In this document: positions 19,285-27,749 of the stretch, piece after piece
Position numbering within the stretch: position 1 is the first letter of the stretch
How the letters are laid out: every line of letters starts with the position of its first letter
Source: Cyclobacteriaceae bacterium
Lineage (GTDB): Bacteria; Bacteroidota; Bacteroidia; Cytophagales; Cyclobacteriaceae
Direction: 5' to 3'
NCBI GenBank assembly: GCA_013141055.1
Contig: JABFRS010000002.1
Span: 558,001 to 622,000 of the forward strand
Length of the DNA: 64,000 nt
Position numbers and translations under genes: made by a program
The notes under the pieces: model-generated
Database searches by the model: none
The model's input: only the letters and a program-made list of their open reading frames with translations
What the model was told of the DNA's origin: nothing

Positions 19285-19323
19285 TGTAATATCTGCGTTT
19301 TAGAAAAATCTCTGCAACAGATC

Positions 19324-21723
19324 TTAGCTTTCTGTATAATAGCCATCACCATCATTCTTCTTTCCTTTTTTCGATCTGATACCATAGCCATATCCGTAAC
19401 CATAACCGTATCCATATCCGTAACCATATCCGTAACCAGGACCAGAACGATAAATATCATTAAAGACAATACTGATGTTCTTTACTTTACCAGAACCATA
19501 GTGGTCCTGAGCAGACCATAGAAGATCCTTCGGAGTATGATCCTGTCTGACAAGGAAAATGGTATGATCTACATAATCGGAAATCGCAAAGGCATCCGTT
19601 ACGATACCCATAGGAGGAGTATCAATGATAACATAATCATAATTCTCCTTTACGATTTTCATAAATTCTACCATGCGCTTGCTTAACAAAAGCTCAGATG
19701 GATTGGGGGGCACAGGTCCTCCACTAACCATGTCCAGATTAGGATAATCAGTTTTTTGAACCACCGCATCGAATTCAGCGATTCCTGCAAGATAGCTGCT
19801 TAACCCTACATCATTGCTCAAACCAAAATCCATAAACAATTTCGGCTTTCTCATATCCGCTCCCACGATTAAGGTTCTTCTTCCTGACAACGAGAAGATC
19901 GAAGCAAGATTGATAGATGTGAACGTCTTCCCTTCACCACTAATAGAACTGGTGATCAGAAATACAGCCTTGTCATTCTTACCTGTAAAGTAAACCAGGT
20001 TGGATCGCAGCGCTCTGAAGGATTCGGAGATCGATGACTTAGGGAATTTAAGAACTTCAAGATTCAAGCTTCCCTTCTTGTGACCAATTCCACCAATAAA
20101 AGGAATGGCAGTGATCTTCTCAATGTCTTCCCTTGATTGCACCCTGGTATTGAACAACTCCATGAGAACAAATATCAAAACAGGAATGCCAAGCCCCACA
20201 ATAATTGCATATAGATAATTGCGTGAAACTTTTGGAGTAATGGAACCACCCGCCAGCATGGGAGGATTCACAACAATAATATCCGATGTATTGGAAGCCT
20301 TGGATATTTCAGCCTCCGATTTCTTTTGCATCAAGAACACATATAGATTCTCCAGCAACGAATAATTTCTCTGAATAGAGATCAACTGTCGTTCTGCCAA
20401 TGGAAGATACCCGATTTGCTTTTCAGCATTCGCGATCTGTTGATTCAGAAAATCCATCTTTATCTTGTCAGTCGACTTCAGACTCTCGGAAGATTCAACA
20501 AGTTCCCTTTTAAGTTCCGCCAGTCGATTGAGCTTACTGGTAACAAGGGGGTTGACCGACTTCTCACGATCAATGTATAACTTGATCTCTAACTGAAGAT
20601 CAACGATCTTCATTACAAGAGCCGAAATGACAGGATCCGAAATTCCCATCGAAGATGGCAATATGATCTGATCCAGATCTTTACTCTCTGAAATATATTT
20701 CTTCAGGTAAGCATAATACTTATCCTTGATCATTAATTCTGCCTTCTGAACTTCCAAAGCCTCCACTTTATTATAAATGCTTTGAGCTTCAACACCCAGC
20801 TCCTTTCCCCCGGTGGAGGTTCTGTTATTTCTCTTGAATTGCTGCAACTGACCTTCAAAGAGCTTTAGTGAATCCGATATATTAACCAACTGACTCTTGA
20901 TAAACTTTACCGTTCTGTCGGCTGTCTGGTTTTTCTTGTCCAGATCATATTGCTGATAGCTTCGGATCAGGCCACTTATAAAATCAATCTCCTTTGCGAT
21001 CGTTGGCCCGTTAACATCGAGGTTGATAACTCCCGACCTTTCTTCCGCCCATCCAACATTCAACTTACCTACATACTCAGAGGCAACAGAAAAAGGATCG
21101 TTGATAACAAGCTGATAGGTTACATTCAGATACCCATCAAAAGATCGTTCTGGTATTTTTGCTACAAGAATTGTGTTATCATCAAACACGATAGGCTTCC
21201 CAATACTGAATTTCTGAGATTCCAATGAACCCATATAACCCAGGGAAAAAGTATTTTCATCAACTAACTTAAAAATATAGCTGGCTGGATGAGAATGAGC
21301 AGGGTCTACTGTAAGATCTGTCGGAAGGAGATGGTAGGATTCTGTCGTCAGCACATAACCCTCCCTGTAAAATGAAACCATAAAATTCAATTCCTGCACC
21401 ACATTTTGAATGAGTGGATAAGATTTGATAATGTATGGCTCATTTAAATAATTTCTGTATTGATCGATCAGAGCATTCTTATAAAGCAATTCCGCACCGC
21501 TGGTCTCTTCCCGCTCACGAATAATGATGGATGCCGTGACCGGATAAATCCGTTGTGTATATCGATTGTTATAAAATGCAATGGCCAAAGTAACACCAAG
21601 ACATATCACAGTAATGTACCAATATTGAAGAGCGTGAAAAGCAATACGCTTATAATCAATAAGACTTTTGTGATCTGAGTCTTTAATGCTCAGAATCTCT
21701 TTATTGTTTTGAATTGCAGCCAC
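19324..21723 (-). CDS. wzc: Wzc-type polysaccharide co-polymerase / tyrosine autokinase
   Basis: 799 residues. The N-terminal Wzz-like domain has a membrane segment (YWYITVICLGVTLAIAF), a long periplasmic coiled-coil part and a second membrane segment (NYLYAIIVGLGIPVLIFVLM). It is followed by a cytoplasmic BY-kinase with Walker A TSSISGEGKTFTSINLA, Walker A' LIVGADMRKPK and Walker B YVIIDTPPMG. The tail carries nine Gly-Tyr pairs and then GDGYYTES, an unusually regular autophosphorylation cluster. It controls chain length or export together with Wza. Confidence 0.92.
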   Translation of the reverse strand: MAAIQNNKEILSIKDSDHKSLIDYKRIAFHALQYWYITVICLGVTLAIAFYNNRYTQRIYPVTASIIIREREETSGAELLYKNALIDQYRNYLNEPYIIKSYPLIQNVVQELNFMVSFYREGYVLTTESYHLLPTDLTVDPAHSHPASYIFKLVDENTFSLGYMGSLESQKFSIGKPIVFDDNTILVAKIPERSFDGYLNVTYQLVINDPFSVASEYVGKLNVGWAEERSGVINLDVNGPTIAKEIDFISGLIRSYQQYDLDKKNQTADRTVKFIKSQLVNISDSLKLFEGQLQQFKRNNRTSTGGKELGVEAQSIYNKVEALEVQKAELMIKDKYYAYLKKYISESKDLDQIILPSSMGISDPVISALVMKIVDLQLEIKLYIDREKSVNPLVTSKLNRLAELKRELVESSESLKSTDKIKMDFLNQQIANAEKQIGYLPLAERQLISIQRNYSLLENLYVFLMQKKSEAEISKASNTSDIIVVNPPMLAGGSITPKVSRNYLYAIIVGLGIPVLIFVLMELFNTRVQSREDIEKITAIPFIGGIGHKKGSLNLEVLKFPKSSISESFRALRSNLVYFTGKNDKAVFLITSSISGEGKTFTSINLASIFSLSGRRTLIVGADMRKPKLFMDFGLSNDVGLSSYLAGIAEFDAVVQKTDYPNLDMVSGGPVPPNPSELLLSKRMVEFMKIVKENYDYVIIDTPPMGIVTDAFAISDYVDHTIFLVRQDHTPKDLLWSAQDHYGSGKVKNISIVFNDIYRSGPGYGYGYGYGYGYGYGYGYGIRSKKGKKNDGDGYYTES
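19381..19437 (-). repeat. In-frame (Gly-Tyr)9 repeat in the Wzc tail
   Basis: A 6-base unit (GGN TAY) repeated nine times, then one Gly codon. Codons alternate GGA/GGT and TAC/TAT, so the tract is degenerate at third positions, which lowers but does not remove slippage potential. Gain or loss of a unit keeps the frame and changes the number of tyrosines available for autophosphorylation. Confidence 0.9.
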
Positions 21724-21734
21724 TGGTTGGAGAG

Positions 21735-22568
21735 TTATTTGTTCAGGGTAAACACAAGAAGCAGAAGAGATACAGCTGAAAGCACTAGAGAAATATTTTG
21801 TGCCGAGTATTTTCTGTAGGCGCGTTGCTTTAACGCAGGAACTACCAGCACGTCATTCTGATAGACATAGTAATAAGGTGAGTTAATGAAATTCTCATCC
21901 AGCAAGTTTAAGTACACTACCTCCGTCTTGTCCCCCTTTTGTCGAATCAATTTAACATCGCTCTTGTCAGCAATATCCGTTAATCCTCCTGCCAAACCAA
22001 TCGCCTCAAGCATACTGATCCGATTGTTATTGATAGGTATCACTCCCTCCCTGTTTACCTCTCCTAAAAAAGTAGCACGATAATTTAACAATCTTACTTT
22101 CACAATAGGTGATTCAAGATACCTATTGGCAATCACCTGAAGACTGTCCTGAGCCTCGAATACCGTAAGACCAGATACCTTGACTTTTCCAACCACCGGA
22201 AATGGTATCAACCCCTCATCATCGACGATATCTCCCAGCAACAGTGCTCCTCCAACAAAACCTCCACCGGGTAGCTGTGCATTGTTACCACTCGAAAAGA
22301 AATCAAACTCCTTAGGTGTCAAACTCTCGAACCTCACTGAGAGGATGTCATTTGTTTGAATTTTATACTCGAAGCCTTTCACAGAATACTCTCGCATAAC
22401 TGAATCGGATGGCAGATTCGAAACATTAACGTCGTTCTTCTGCATCATCTGGTACTTACGATTCGTAACACAGGAAGAGGCTGCAAGCAAAATTACAACG
22501 GCAGCAAAAATTCGAAGATCAGACACTCTTTTAAAACGGCTCAATCTTGGGGGGATTAAATCAGGCAT
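21735..22568 (-). CDS. wza: Outer-membrane polysaccharide export lipoprotein (Wza family)
   Basis: About 277 residues. From the ATG at 22568 the protein has a lipoprotein signal (IFAAVVILLAASSC, lipobox Cys), a Poly_export domain (YKIQTNDILSVRFES), SLBB-like repeats (VTNREGV-type: FLGEVNREGVIPI, LTDIADKSDVKLIRQKGDK) and a C-terminal hydrophobic helix (LVLSAVSLLLLVFTLN) that would form the outer-membrane barrel as in Wza. The frame extends to 22619, but a promoter-like box lies between the two ATGs and the shorter start gives the better signal peptide. Confidence 0.9.
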   Translation of the reverse strand: MPDLIPPRLSRFKRVSDLRIFAAVVILLAASSCVTNRKYQMMQKNDVNVSNLPSDSVMREYSVKGFEYKIQTNDILSVRFESLTPKEFDFFSSGNNAQLPGGGFVGGALLLGDIVDDEGLIPFPVVGKVKVSGLTVFEAQDSLQVIANRYLESPIVKVRLLNYRATFLGEVNREGVIPINNNRISMLEAIGLAGGLTDIADKSDVKLIRQKGDKTEVVYLNLLDENFINSPYYYVYQNDVLVVPALKQRAYRKYSAQNISLVLSAVSLLLLVFTLNK

Positions 22569-22593
22569 TAGGTTTTTTTGCTTATAAAAGGGG

Positions 22594-22603
22594 CGAAAAT
22601 TAG
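22594..22603 (-). promoter_or_regulatory. Putative promoter box CTAATTTTCG upstream of wza
   Basis: The minus strand reads CTAATTTTCG 26 bases before the wza ATG. Near-identical boxes precede the winged-helix regulator and the UpxY gene in the same locus. It resembles the Bacteroidota -7 element TAnnTTTG with one substitution. No convincing -33 TTTG is seen at the usual spacing. Confidence 0.4.
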
Positions 22604-22751
22604 ACAAATCCATTGACACTTTTGGCAGACCAAATGAACATGAAGTAATTCAAACCAGCGTCATTCGGTAACCTATCCATTTTCTTACAGCTTCGCCTCC
22701 TCAGTCCCAGGTAACAGGATGAGCAGGCTCAATAAGTGATTTTTCCCGGAA

Positions 22752-23306
22752 CTACTCCGGCTTATCTATATTCCATAGCCACAGTGCCTTGTCAGCATTC
22801 AAATGGCCTTTATTCTTCTCAAATTCATCGCACGTAAGCACCAGCGTACGCACTTTTCTGCTGATCAGCTTCTCTACCTTATCTACACACTGCTTCAGAT
22901 ACTCCTGGTCGATGTCGCCCACAATGATCAGATCAATGATTCCGCTATCCCGGCCCTCCGCATAGTCGCCCGTGATCAGAGCCATTTGCAGCTTGCCCAG
23001 CCTTTTCAGCAGTTTCTGGATGACGTCGTCTATGATCTTGTCGATGCCCAGGTACTTGTGGACAAGGGTCTTCAACTCATTATATAAGGGGTGCTGAATG
23101 TTCGCCCGGTAGTAGATAGAACGGCCTTTCTCCTCCGTAACAAGATAACCAGCCTTGGATAAGTTGTTGAGTTCTAGCCTGATAGAATTAGTTGATTCAC
23201 CGAACTCTTTTGCCATTTCACGCAAATAAGCCGATGCACTGCTGTTCGAAAAGAACTTGAGCAGCATCTTAACACGCGTTTTTGAGGTAATTAGCGAGTC
23301 CAGCAC
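22752..23306 (-). CDS. Winged-helix regulator with nucleotidyltransferase-like C-terminal domain
   Basis: 184 residues with a GTG start. Residues 1-70 form an ArsR-type winged helix (TSKTRVKMLLKFFSN, REMAKEFGESTNSIRLEL, YLVTEEKGRSIYYRAN). The C-terminal half contains TGDYAEGRDSGIIDLIIVGD, which resembles the G-S-x-D/E active site of MNT-type nucleotidyltransferases but with GDY for the usual GS and one acidic residue changed, so it may only sense ligand. It lies between upxY and wza, so it is a likely regulator of the locus. Directly upstream of the GTG is a CTAATTTCG box (23311-23319), leaving almost no leader. Confidence 0.75.
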   Translation of the reverse strand: MLDSLITSKTRVKMLLKFFSNSSASAYLREMAKEFGESTNSIRLELNNLSKAGYLVTEEKGRSIYYRANIQHPLYNELKTLVHKYLGIDKIIDDVIQKLLKRLGKLQMALITGDYAEGRDSGIIDLIIVGDIDQEYLKQCVDKVEKLISRKVRTLVLTCDEFEKNKGHLNADKALWLWNIDKPE

Positions 23307-23423
23307 GGCGCGAAATTAGAGAAAATTGGATGAGTAATAAAACTACTCTATATATAATCTGAGGCTAAAGTAACCCCCCATTACGATGGCTTTTACTTAG
23401 AAGAATACAGGAACATGAACACT

Positions 23424-23590
23424 CACGGATATAAATGGCTTTTGCGCTGGAAAATGGATTGACACGGATGCAGATAAATTGAAAAGCATTCATCAGCAAA
23501 GCTAATATTGGGTAGTACGGTTTATTTGAAAGCACCATCAGAAGTAACAGTGTATTTATTTCTTTATCCGTAAATCCGTGATCCCTGTTT
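23424..23590. repeat. Copy of a dispersed intergenic repeat between the two regulators
   Basis: The minus strand of 23424-23531 matches, with substitutions and small gaps, the plus strand at 32256-32390 and 33385-33510 (shared blocks include AAATAAACCGT, CCAATAT, AGCTTTGCTGATG and CTGCATCCGTGTCAATCCA). A plus-strand piece at 23549-23585 repeats the TTTATTTCTTATCCGTG end of the family. This occupies most of the 310-base gap between the winged-helix gene and upxY. I see no gene here. Confidence 0.65.
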
Positions 23591-23616
23591 CCTCCAGGCT
23601 TTTCCGTCCTTGGTTT

Positions 23617-24120
23617 TCAAACCTTCCTCAACAATAACCCGCTCACTTCCACCCTGATAGCCTGCCCCAGTGCTTCCAAAATCACAACGAACTTCTCCTT
23701 CCCCTTTCCCGACACAAATCCCTTCAACCCCTTCATCGGTCCGTCCATGACTTCCACTTCCTCTCCCTTCTCAATATCATCTGCCGGCAACGCCTCTATC
23801 AGTAGTCCGGTTTCAATAAAACGGATGATGGCCTCGAACTCCTTTGGATGTAAAGACGCCGGCTTGCCCTCCTGCCGGATCGCCCACGCCACACCCGGGA
23901 TCTCCAGTACAGAGCTGATCCTGAATTCAGGAACCGACACGAATATGTAGGAATTGAAAAGCGGTACTTCGACTTTCTTCTTGCGGTCACTCCACTGACG
24001 CATTACCTTCTGCATGGGAAGGAATACCTCAAAGCCTTTCTTGCTCAGCACATCACGGACCTTTTTCTCCTGACGACTCTTTGTGTAGAAAACAAACCAG
24101 GGATTGGAAGAGGTGGTCAT
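23617..24120 (-). CDS. UpxY-family transcription antiterminator (NusG paralogue)
   Basis: 167 residues. The NGN domain (WFVFYTKSRQEKKVRDVL, FEVFLPMQKVMRQWSDRKKK, FNSYIFVSV) is followed by a KOW-like segment (GEEVEVMDGPMKGLKGFVSG). UpxY proteins load on RNA polymerase at the start of Bacteroidota capsule operons and let it read through the long transcript. As the first gene of a ~24-kb unidirectional locus it probably has that role here. No RfaH-like ops site is identified. Confidence 0.85.
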   Translation of the reverse strand: MTTSSNPWFVFYTKSRQEKKVRDVLSKKGFEVFLPMQKVMRQWSDRKKKVEVPLFNSYIFVSVPEFRISSVLEIPGVAWAIRQEGKPASLHPKEFEAIIRFIETGLLIEALPADDIEKGEEVEVMDGPMKGLKGFVSGKGKEKFVVILEALGQAIRVEVSGLLLRKV

Positions 24121-24148
24121 CAGTGACTTGTAATGGAAACAAATTATG

Positions 24149-24160
24149 CCGAAAATTAGA
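24149..24160 (-). promoter_or_regulatory. Putative promoter box TCTAATTTTCGG upstream of upxY
   Basis: On the minus strand a TCTAATTTTCGG box ends 29 bases before the upxY ATG. It is almost the same sequence as the boxes before wza and the winged-helix gene. If it is a -7 element it would start the whole polysaccharide transcript. Confidence 0.4.
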
Positions 24161-24209
24161 TAATATTTAAGAGTCCAGCTTTTAAACTTTCCGCCCCCCA
24201 GCCTTCCCT

Positions 24210-26639
24210 ATGAAAATTGTAAAAGTCGCTGTTCCGCTCATCATCACGTTAGCATTGGCCTACGCTCTGAATCGCAGCTGGAATTTCGGATCTCCCATTC
24301 CTCCCCTTGGAAAGTTCCTCGATCCCTTCCATGGTTTCTGGCAGAATGCTGAACCTTCCAAACCCGTTGACCGGAATCTTTCTATCACCGGACTTACCGC
24401 ACCTGTTTCTGTTTTATATGACAGCGTGCGCATACCACACATCTTCGCTAAAGATGACAATGACCTTTATACCGCACAGGGATTTGTAACAGCATCCGAT
24501 CGCTTATGGCAGATGGAATTCCAGACACATGCCGCCGCAGGAAGAGTCTCTGAAATTGTAGGGAGTGCCGCACTTGACTATGATCGTCGTCAGAGAAGAC
24601 TTGGAATGGTCTTCGCCGCCAAGCGTGCTGTGGAAGTCATGGAGACTGATCCCATCAGCAAATCAATCGTTGACCACTACACGGCTGGTATCAATGCCTA
24701 TGTTCAATCTCTTGACTACGAAGATTATCCATTCGAATATAAGCTGCTCGATTACGCACCTGAACCCTGGACCAATATCAAGTGTGCATTGCTTCTCAAG
24801 AACATGGCGCAGACTCTTAACATGGGTGAAAAAGATCTGGAGATGACCAACGCATTGTCTCTCTTCGGAAAAGAAACACTGGATCTTCTTTATCCTGACC
24901 GTGAGCCTGTCGGTGATCCCATCGTTGACAACACCGGCAAATGGAAATTCAAACCAATTGTCATGGACACATTGCCAATGGCATTACCTTCCGAGCTGAT
25001 CTCACAAAAGCCATTGGATCAGTCGCCACCCGATGTGGGAAGCAACAACTGGGCAGTGAGCGGTTCAAAGACTGCATCCGGTTCGCCGATACTATGCAAT
25101 GATCCTCACCTTCTGTTAAACCTTCCATCCATCTGGTATATTATTCATCTGAACTCTCCTACGGTCAACACCATGGGAGCTTCTCTTCCTGGTTCGCCTA
25201 ACGTGATCAGCGGGTTCAATGATTCCATTGCATGGGGCGTTACCAATGCACAACGTGATCTGGTCGACTGGTATAAAATTCAGTTCAGGGATAATGCAAA
25301 GAACTCCTACAGAAGTGACGGCGACTGGAAGCCTACTCAGAAAGTCATTGAAAAATTCCTTCGCAAGAATGCAGAGCCATTCTATGATACTGTAACCTAT
25401 ACGCATCATGGTCCGGTGGTCTTTGATGAAAGCTTTCACCAGGAAAGTGAATCAGCACATTTCGCCTTCCGGTGGATTGCACACGATCCATCCAACGAGA
25501 TGATGACGTTTCATAGAATGAATCGCGCAAAGAATCATGGTGATTACATGGCAGCGCTGGATCTTTATTCAAGTCCTGCCCAGAACTTTGTCTTTGCTTC
25601 TGTCTCCGGCGACATCGCGATGAGAATACAGGGGAAATATCCTGTCAGAAGAAAGGAAGAAGGAAAATTCATTCTTGATGGAACACTGACTTCACAAGAA
25701 TGGAAAGCATTCATTCCCAACGATCAGAATGTGATGTATAAAAATCCGGAACGTGCCTTTGTCAGCTCTGCGAATCAGTATCCGGCCGATTCTACTTATC
25801 CCTATTATGTAGGAGCTTCTTCTTACGAAGCGTATCGCAACAGAAGGATCAATAAAGTGCTGTCAGAACTGAAGGGCATCACTCCTGCCGACCTGATGAG
25901 GCTTCAGAATGACAATTACAATCTGAAAGCAGCAGAAAGTCTTCCGCTTTTCATCAGTTCACTGGATCAAAGCAGTCTGAAAGAAAACGAAAAGAAAGCA
26001 TTGCAGATTCTACAGTCGTGGGACTACTATAACAATCTTGAATCAGAAGGTGCTTCATACTATGAAGCATGGTGGGATGCTTTGTCCCCGATGATCTGGG
26101 ATGAAATGGATAGCGCTCATGTTGCCATGCGGAAGCCAACGACGTTCAATACACTCTGGCTGATAAAGAATAAGCCAACACTCTCCTTCTTTGATATTAT
26201 CTCCACACCTGAAAAAGAAACGGCAACCGAACTTCTGAGAAAAGCTTTTGTTAAGGGTGTGAATGATATAGAAGCGTGGAAAGAAAAGAATAAAAAAGAT
26301 CCACAGTGGGGAGTATTTAAAGATGGAGTGATCACACATCTCCTGCGACAGGAAGCCTTGAGCTACCATATTATTCATGGTGGCAATCATGATATCGTCA
26401 ATGCGCATTCAAAGAATCACGGACCATCCTGGAGAATGGTGGTGAGTCTTGAGAAAGCGGGACTAAAGGCCTGGGGAGTTTATCCGGGAGGACAAAGCGG
26501 CAATCCCGGCAGTCCGTTTTACAACAACATGATCGAACCGTGGACAAAGGCGAAATATTTTACGATGCACTTTGTCTCTTCACCGGAACAACTTAAAGGC
26601 TTTCAATATTCTAACACTCAATTATCTCCCTCGAAATGA
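24210..26639 (+). CDS. Penicillin acylase family protein (Ntn-hydrolase)
   Basis: 809 residues. An N-terminal signal anchor (VAVPLIITLALAYAL) exports it to the periplasm. The precursor's self-cleavage site and nucleophile is Ser278 in GSNNWAVSGSKTASG; the substrate-side block is LCNDPHLLLNLPSIWY, and SGNPGSPFYNNMIEPW near the end is typical. Family members hydrolyse amide bonds of beta-lactams, acyl-homoserine lactones or lipopeptides; the substrate here is unknown. It is divergent from upxY and overlaps the next gene by 4 bases. Confidence 0.9.
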   Translation: MKIVKVAVPLIITLALAYALNRSWNFGSPIPPLGKFLDPFHGFWQNAEPSKPVDRNLSITGLTAPVSVLYDSVRIPHIFAKDDNDLYTAQGFVTASDRLWQMEFQTHAAAGRVSEIVGSAALDYDRRQRRLGMVFAAKRAVEVMETDPISKSIVDHYTAGINAYVQSLDYEDYPFEYKLLDYAPEPWTNIKCALLLKNMAQTLNMGEKDLEMTNALSLFGKETLDLLYPDREPVGDPIVDNTGKWKFKPIVMDTLPMALPSELISQKPLDQSPPDVGSNNWAVSGSKTASGSPILCNDPHLLLNLPSIWYIIHLNSPTVNTMGASLPGSPNVISGFNDSIAWGVTNAQRDLVDWYKIQFRDNAKNSYRSDGDWKPTQKVIEKFLRKNAEPFYDTVTYTHHGPVVFDESFHQESESAHFAFRWIAHDPSNEMMTFHRMNRAKNHGDYMAALDLYSSPAQNFVFASVSGDIAMRIQGKYPVRRKEEGKFILDGTLTSQEWKAFIPNDQNVMYKNPERAFVSSANQYPADSTYPYYVGASSYEAYRNRRINKVLSELKGITPADLMRLQNDNYNLKAAESLPLFISSLDQSSLKENEKKALQILQSWDYYNNLESEGASYYEAWWDALSPMIWDEMDSAHVAMRKPTTFNTLWLIKNKPTLSFFDIISTPEKETATELLRKAFVKGVNDIEAWKEKNKKDPQWGVFKDGVITHLLRQEALSYHIIHGGNHDIVNAHSKNHGPSWRMVVSLEKAGLKAWGVYPGGQSGNPGSPFYNNMIEPWTKAKYFTMHFVSSPEQLKGFQYSNTQLSPSK

Positions 26640-26974
26640 ACTTCCTGAAACAAACACTCTTTACGATTGCACTTTGCTTTATACTTCAGTATTTCCTTCC
26701 ATGGTGGACGCTGATCATTGGCGCGATGGCGGGAGGATATGTGTTTGGTAAGAGTGGATGGATCTCTTTTCTGTCGGGATTGGTAGCCGTAGGCTTGCTG
26801 TGGTTTGCCACGGCTACAATGATTGATCTTCAGACCCAATCGGTGCTGACGGAGAAAGTCGCGCGTATCTTCCCGACCAAGACACCGGCATTGCTTTTTG
26901 TGCTTACCTCCTTTATAGGAGGATTACCGGCAGGGTTTGCCGCGTTGACGGGGACGATGATGAAGAGGAGATGA
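26636..26974 (+). CDS. Small integral membrane protein, unknown function
   Basis: 112 residues with about three or four hydrophobic segments (FLKQTLFTIALCFILQYFL, WWTLIIGAMAGGYVFG, FLSGLVAVGLLWFATATM, LLFVLTSFIGGLPAGFAAL). The ATG overlaps the penicillin acylase stop (ATGA), so it is co-translated. I do not recognise the family. It might assist or anchor the hydrolase, but nothing in the sequence shows that. Confidence 0.75.
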   Translation: MNFLKQTLFTIALCFILQYFLPWWTLIIGAMAGGYVFGKSGWISFLSGLVAVGLLWFATATMIDLQTQSVLTEKVARIFPTKTPALLFVLTSFIGGLPAGFAALTGTMMKRR

Positions 26975-27020
26975 TGGGGATAAGTATTTGTAAATAATTG
27001 AACTGCATAATTTGGGTTAC

Positions 27021-27671
27021 TTGAAACATATATCAATCGGATTGATACTTATCCTTCTGAGCTCTTGCAAGGAGAAAGGTCAATTTCTTGACAAGAAGTA
27101 TGAAGGCTTTTGGGCAGGTACTTACTGGACATATGAGTTCAAAAAGAACGGACGGTTCATTTTCAAGTCCGAAGGACATTACGGAAATGTCGAGGATTCC
27201 GGATTTTATTTTGTTGGCGATAGTTTAATACTCCTCAATCCAAGTACAGACTTTTATGCTCTTGATGAAGCATTAAAAACTCGACTCAAAATTATTAACA
27301 ACAGCTGTATTCGGGATTTTGATAGCAACTATTACTGTGTTGTAGTAGATACGATTGTTCGATTGAGTGAGCTTGAATTGACTTTTCAAAACAGAGTGAT
27401 CGAAATTGTAGATACTTTACAAATAGTTAAAGATGAGAAGGAAAGAGTTGCATCATATTATCACGACAAGGAAGAACTAAAATTTAAAGTAATGTATGAT
27501 GGAATTATCGTGATTGATAATCTCGAATTTCATTCATTCAATTTATATCGTTATGACTTAATAGAAGAACAAAAATATTATTTAACTTTTCTGGCGACTA
27601 AGAAACCTTTTGAAATATTTCAATTAAATGGTAATTCAACAAATAGGTTAAGTTTGATCTATACGAAGTAG
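27021..27671 (+). CDS. Hypothetical lipoprotein
   Basis: About 216 residues. Starting at TTG 27021 gives a compact lipoprotein signal (MKHISIGLILILLSSC with the lipobox Cys); another TTG lies three codons upstream (27012). The body is polar with FEKNGRFIFKSEGHYG-like beta segments and no family I recognise. A TAATTTGG box at 27009-27016 immediately precedes the start, so the transcript may have little or no leader. Composition is more AT-rich than the genes before it. Confidence 0.65.
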   Translation: MKHISIGLILILLSSCKEKGQFLDKKYEGFWAGTYWTYEFKKNGRFIFKSEGHYGNVEDSGFYFVGDSLILLNPSTDFYALDEALKTRLKIINNSCIRDFDSNYYCVVVDTIVRLSELELTFQNRVIEIVDTLQIVKDEKERVASYYHDKEELKFKVMYDGIIVIDNLEFHSFNLYRYDLIEEQKYYLTFLATKKPFEIFQLNGNSTNRLSLIYTK

Positions 27672-27749
27672 GGAAAGATTGAGTAAGGAGTGGAATTTTT
27701 TCACTCTGCAAAGATAAACTTGAGTTTGATGTCCAATACAAGAAGGTCA

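Noticed and set aside
19281-19469. 62-residue ORF overlapping the wzc end
   Set aside because: It is an out-of-frame reading of the Gly-Tyr codon repeat, giving a Met/Val/Thr/Asp-rich sequence.
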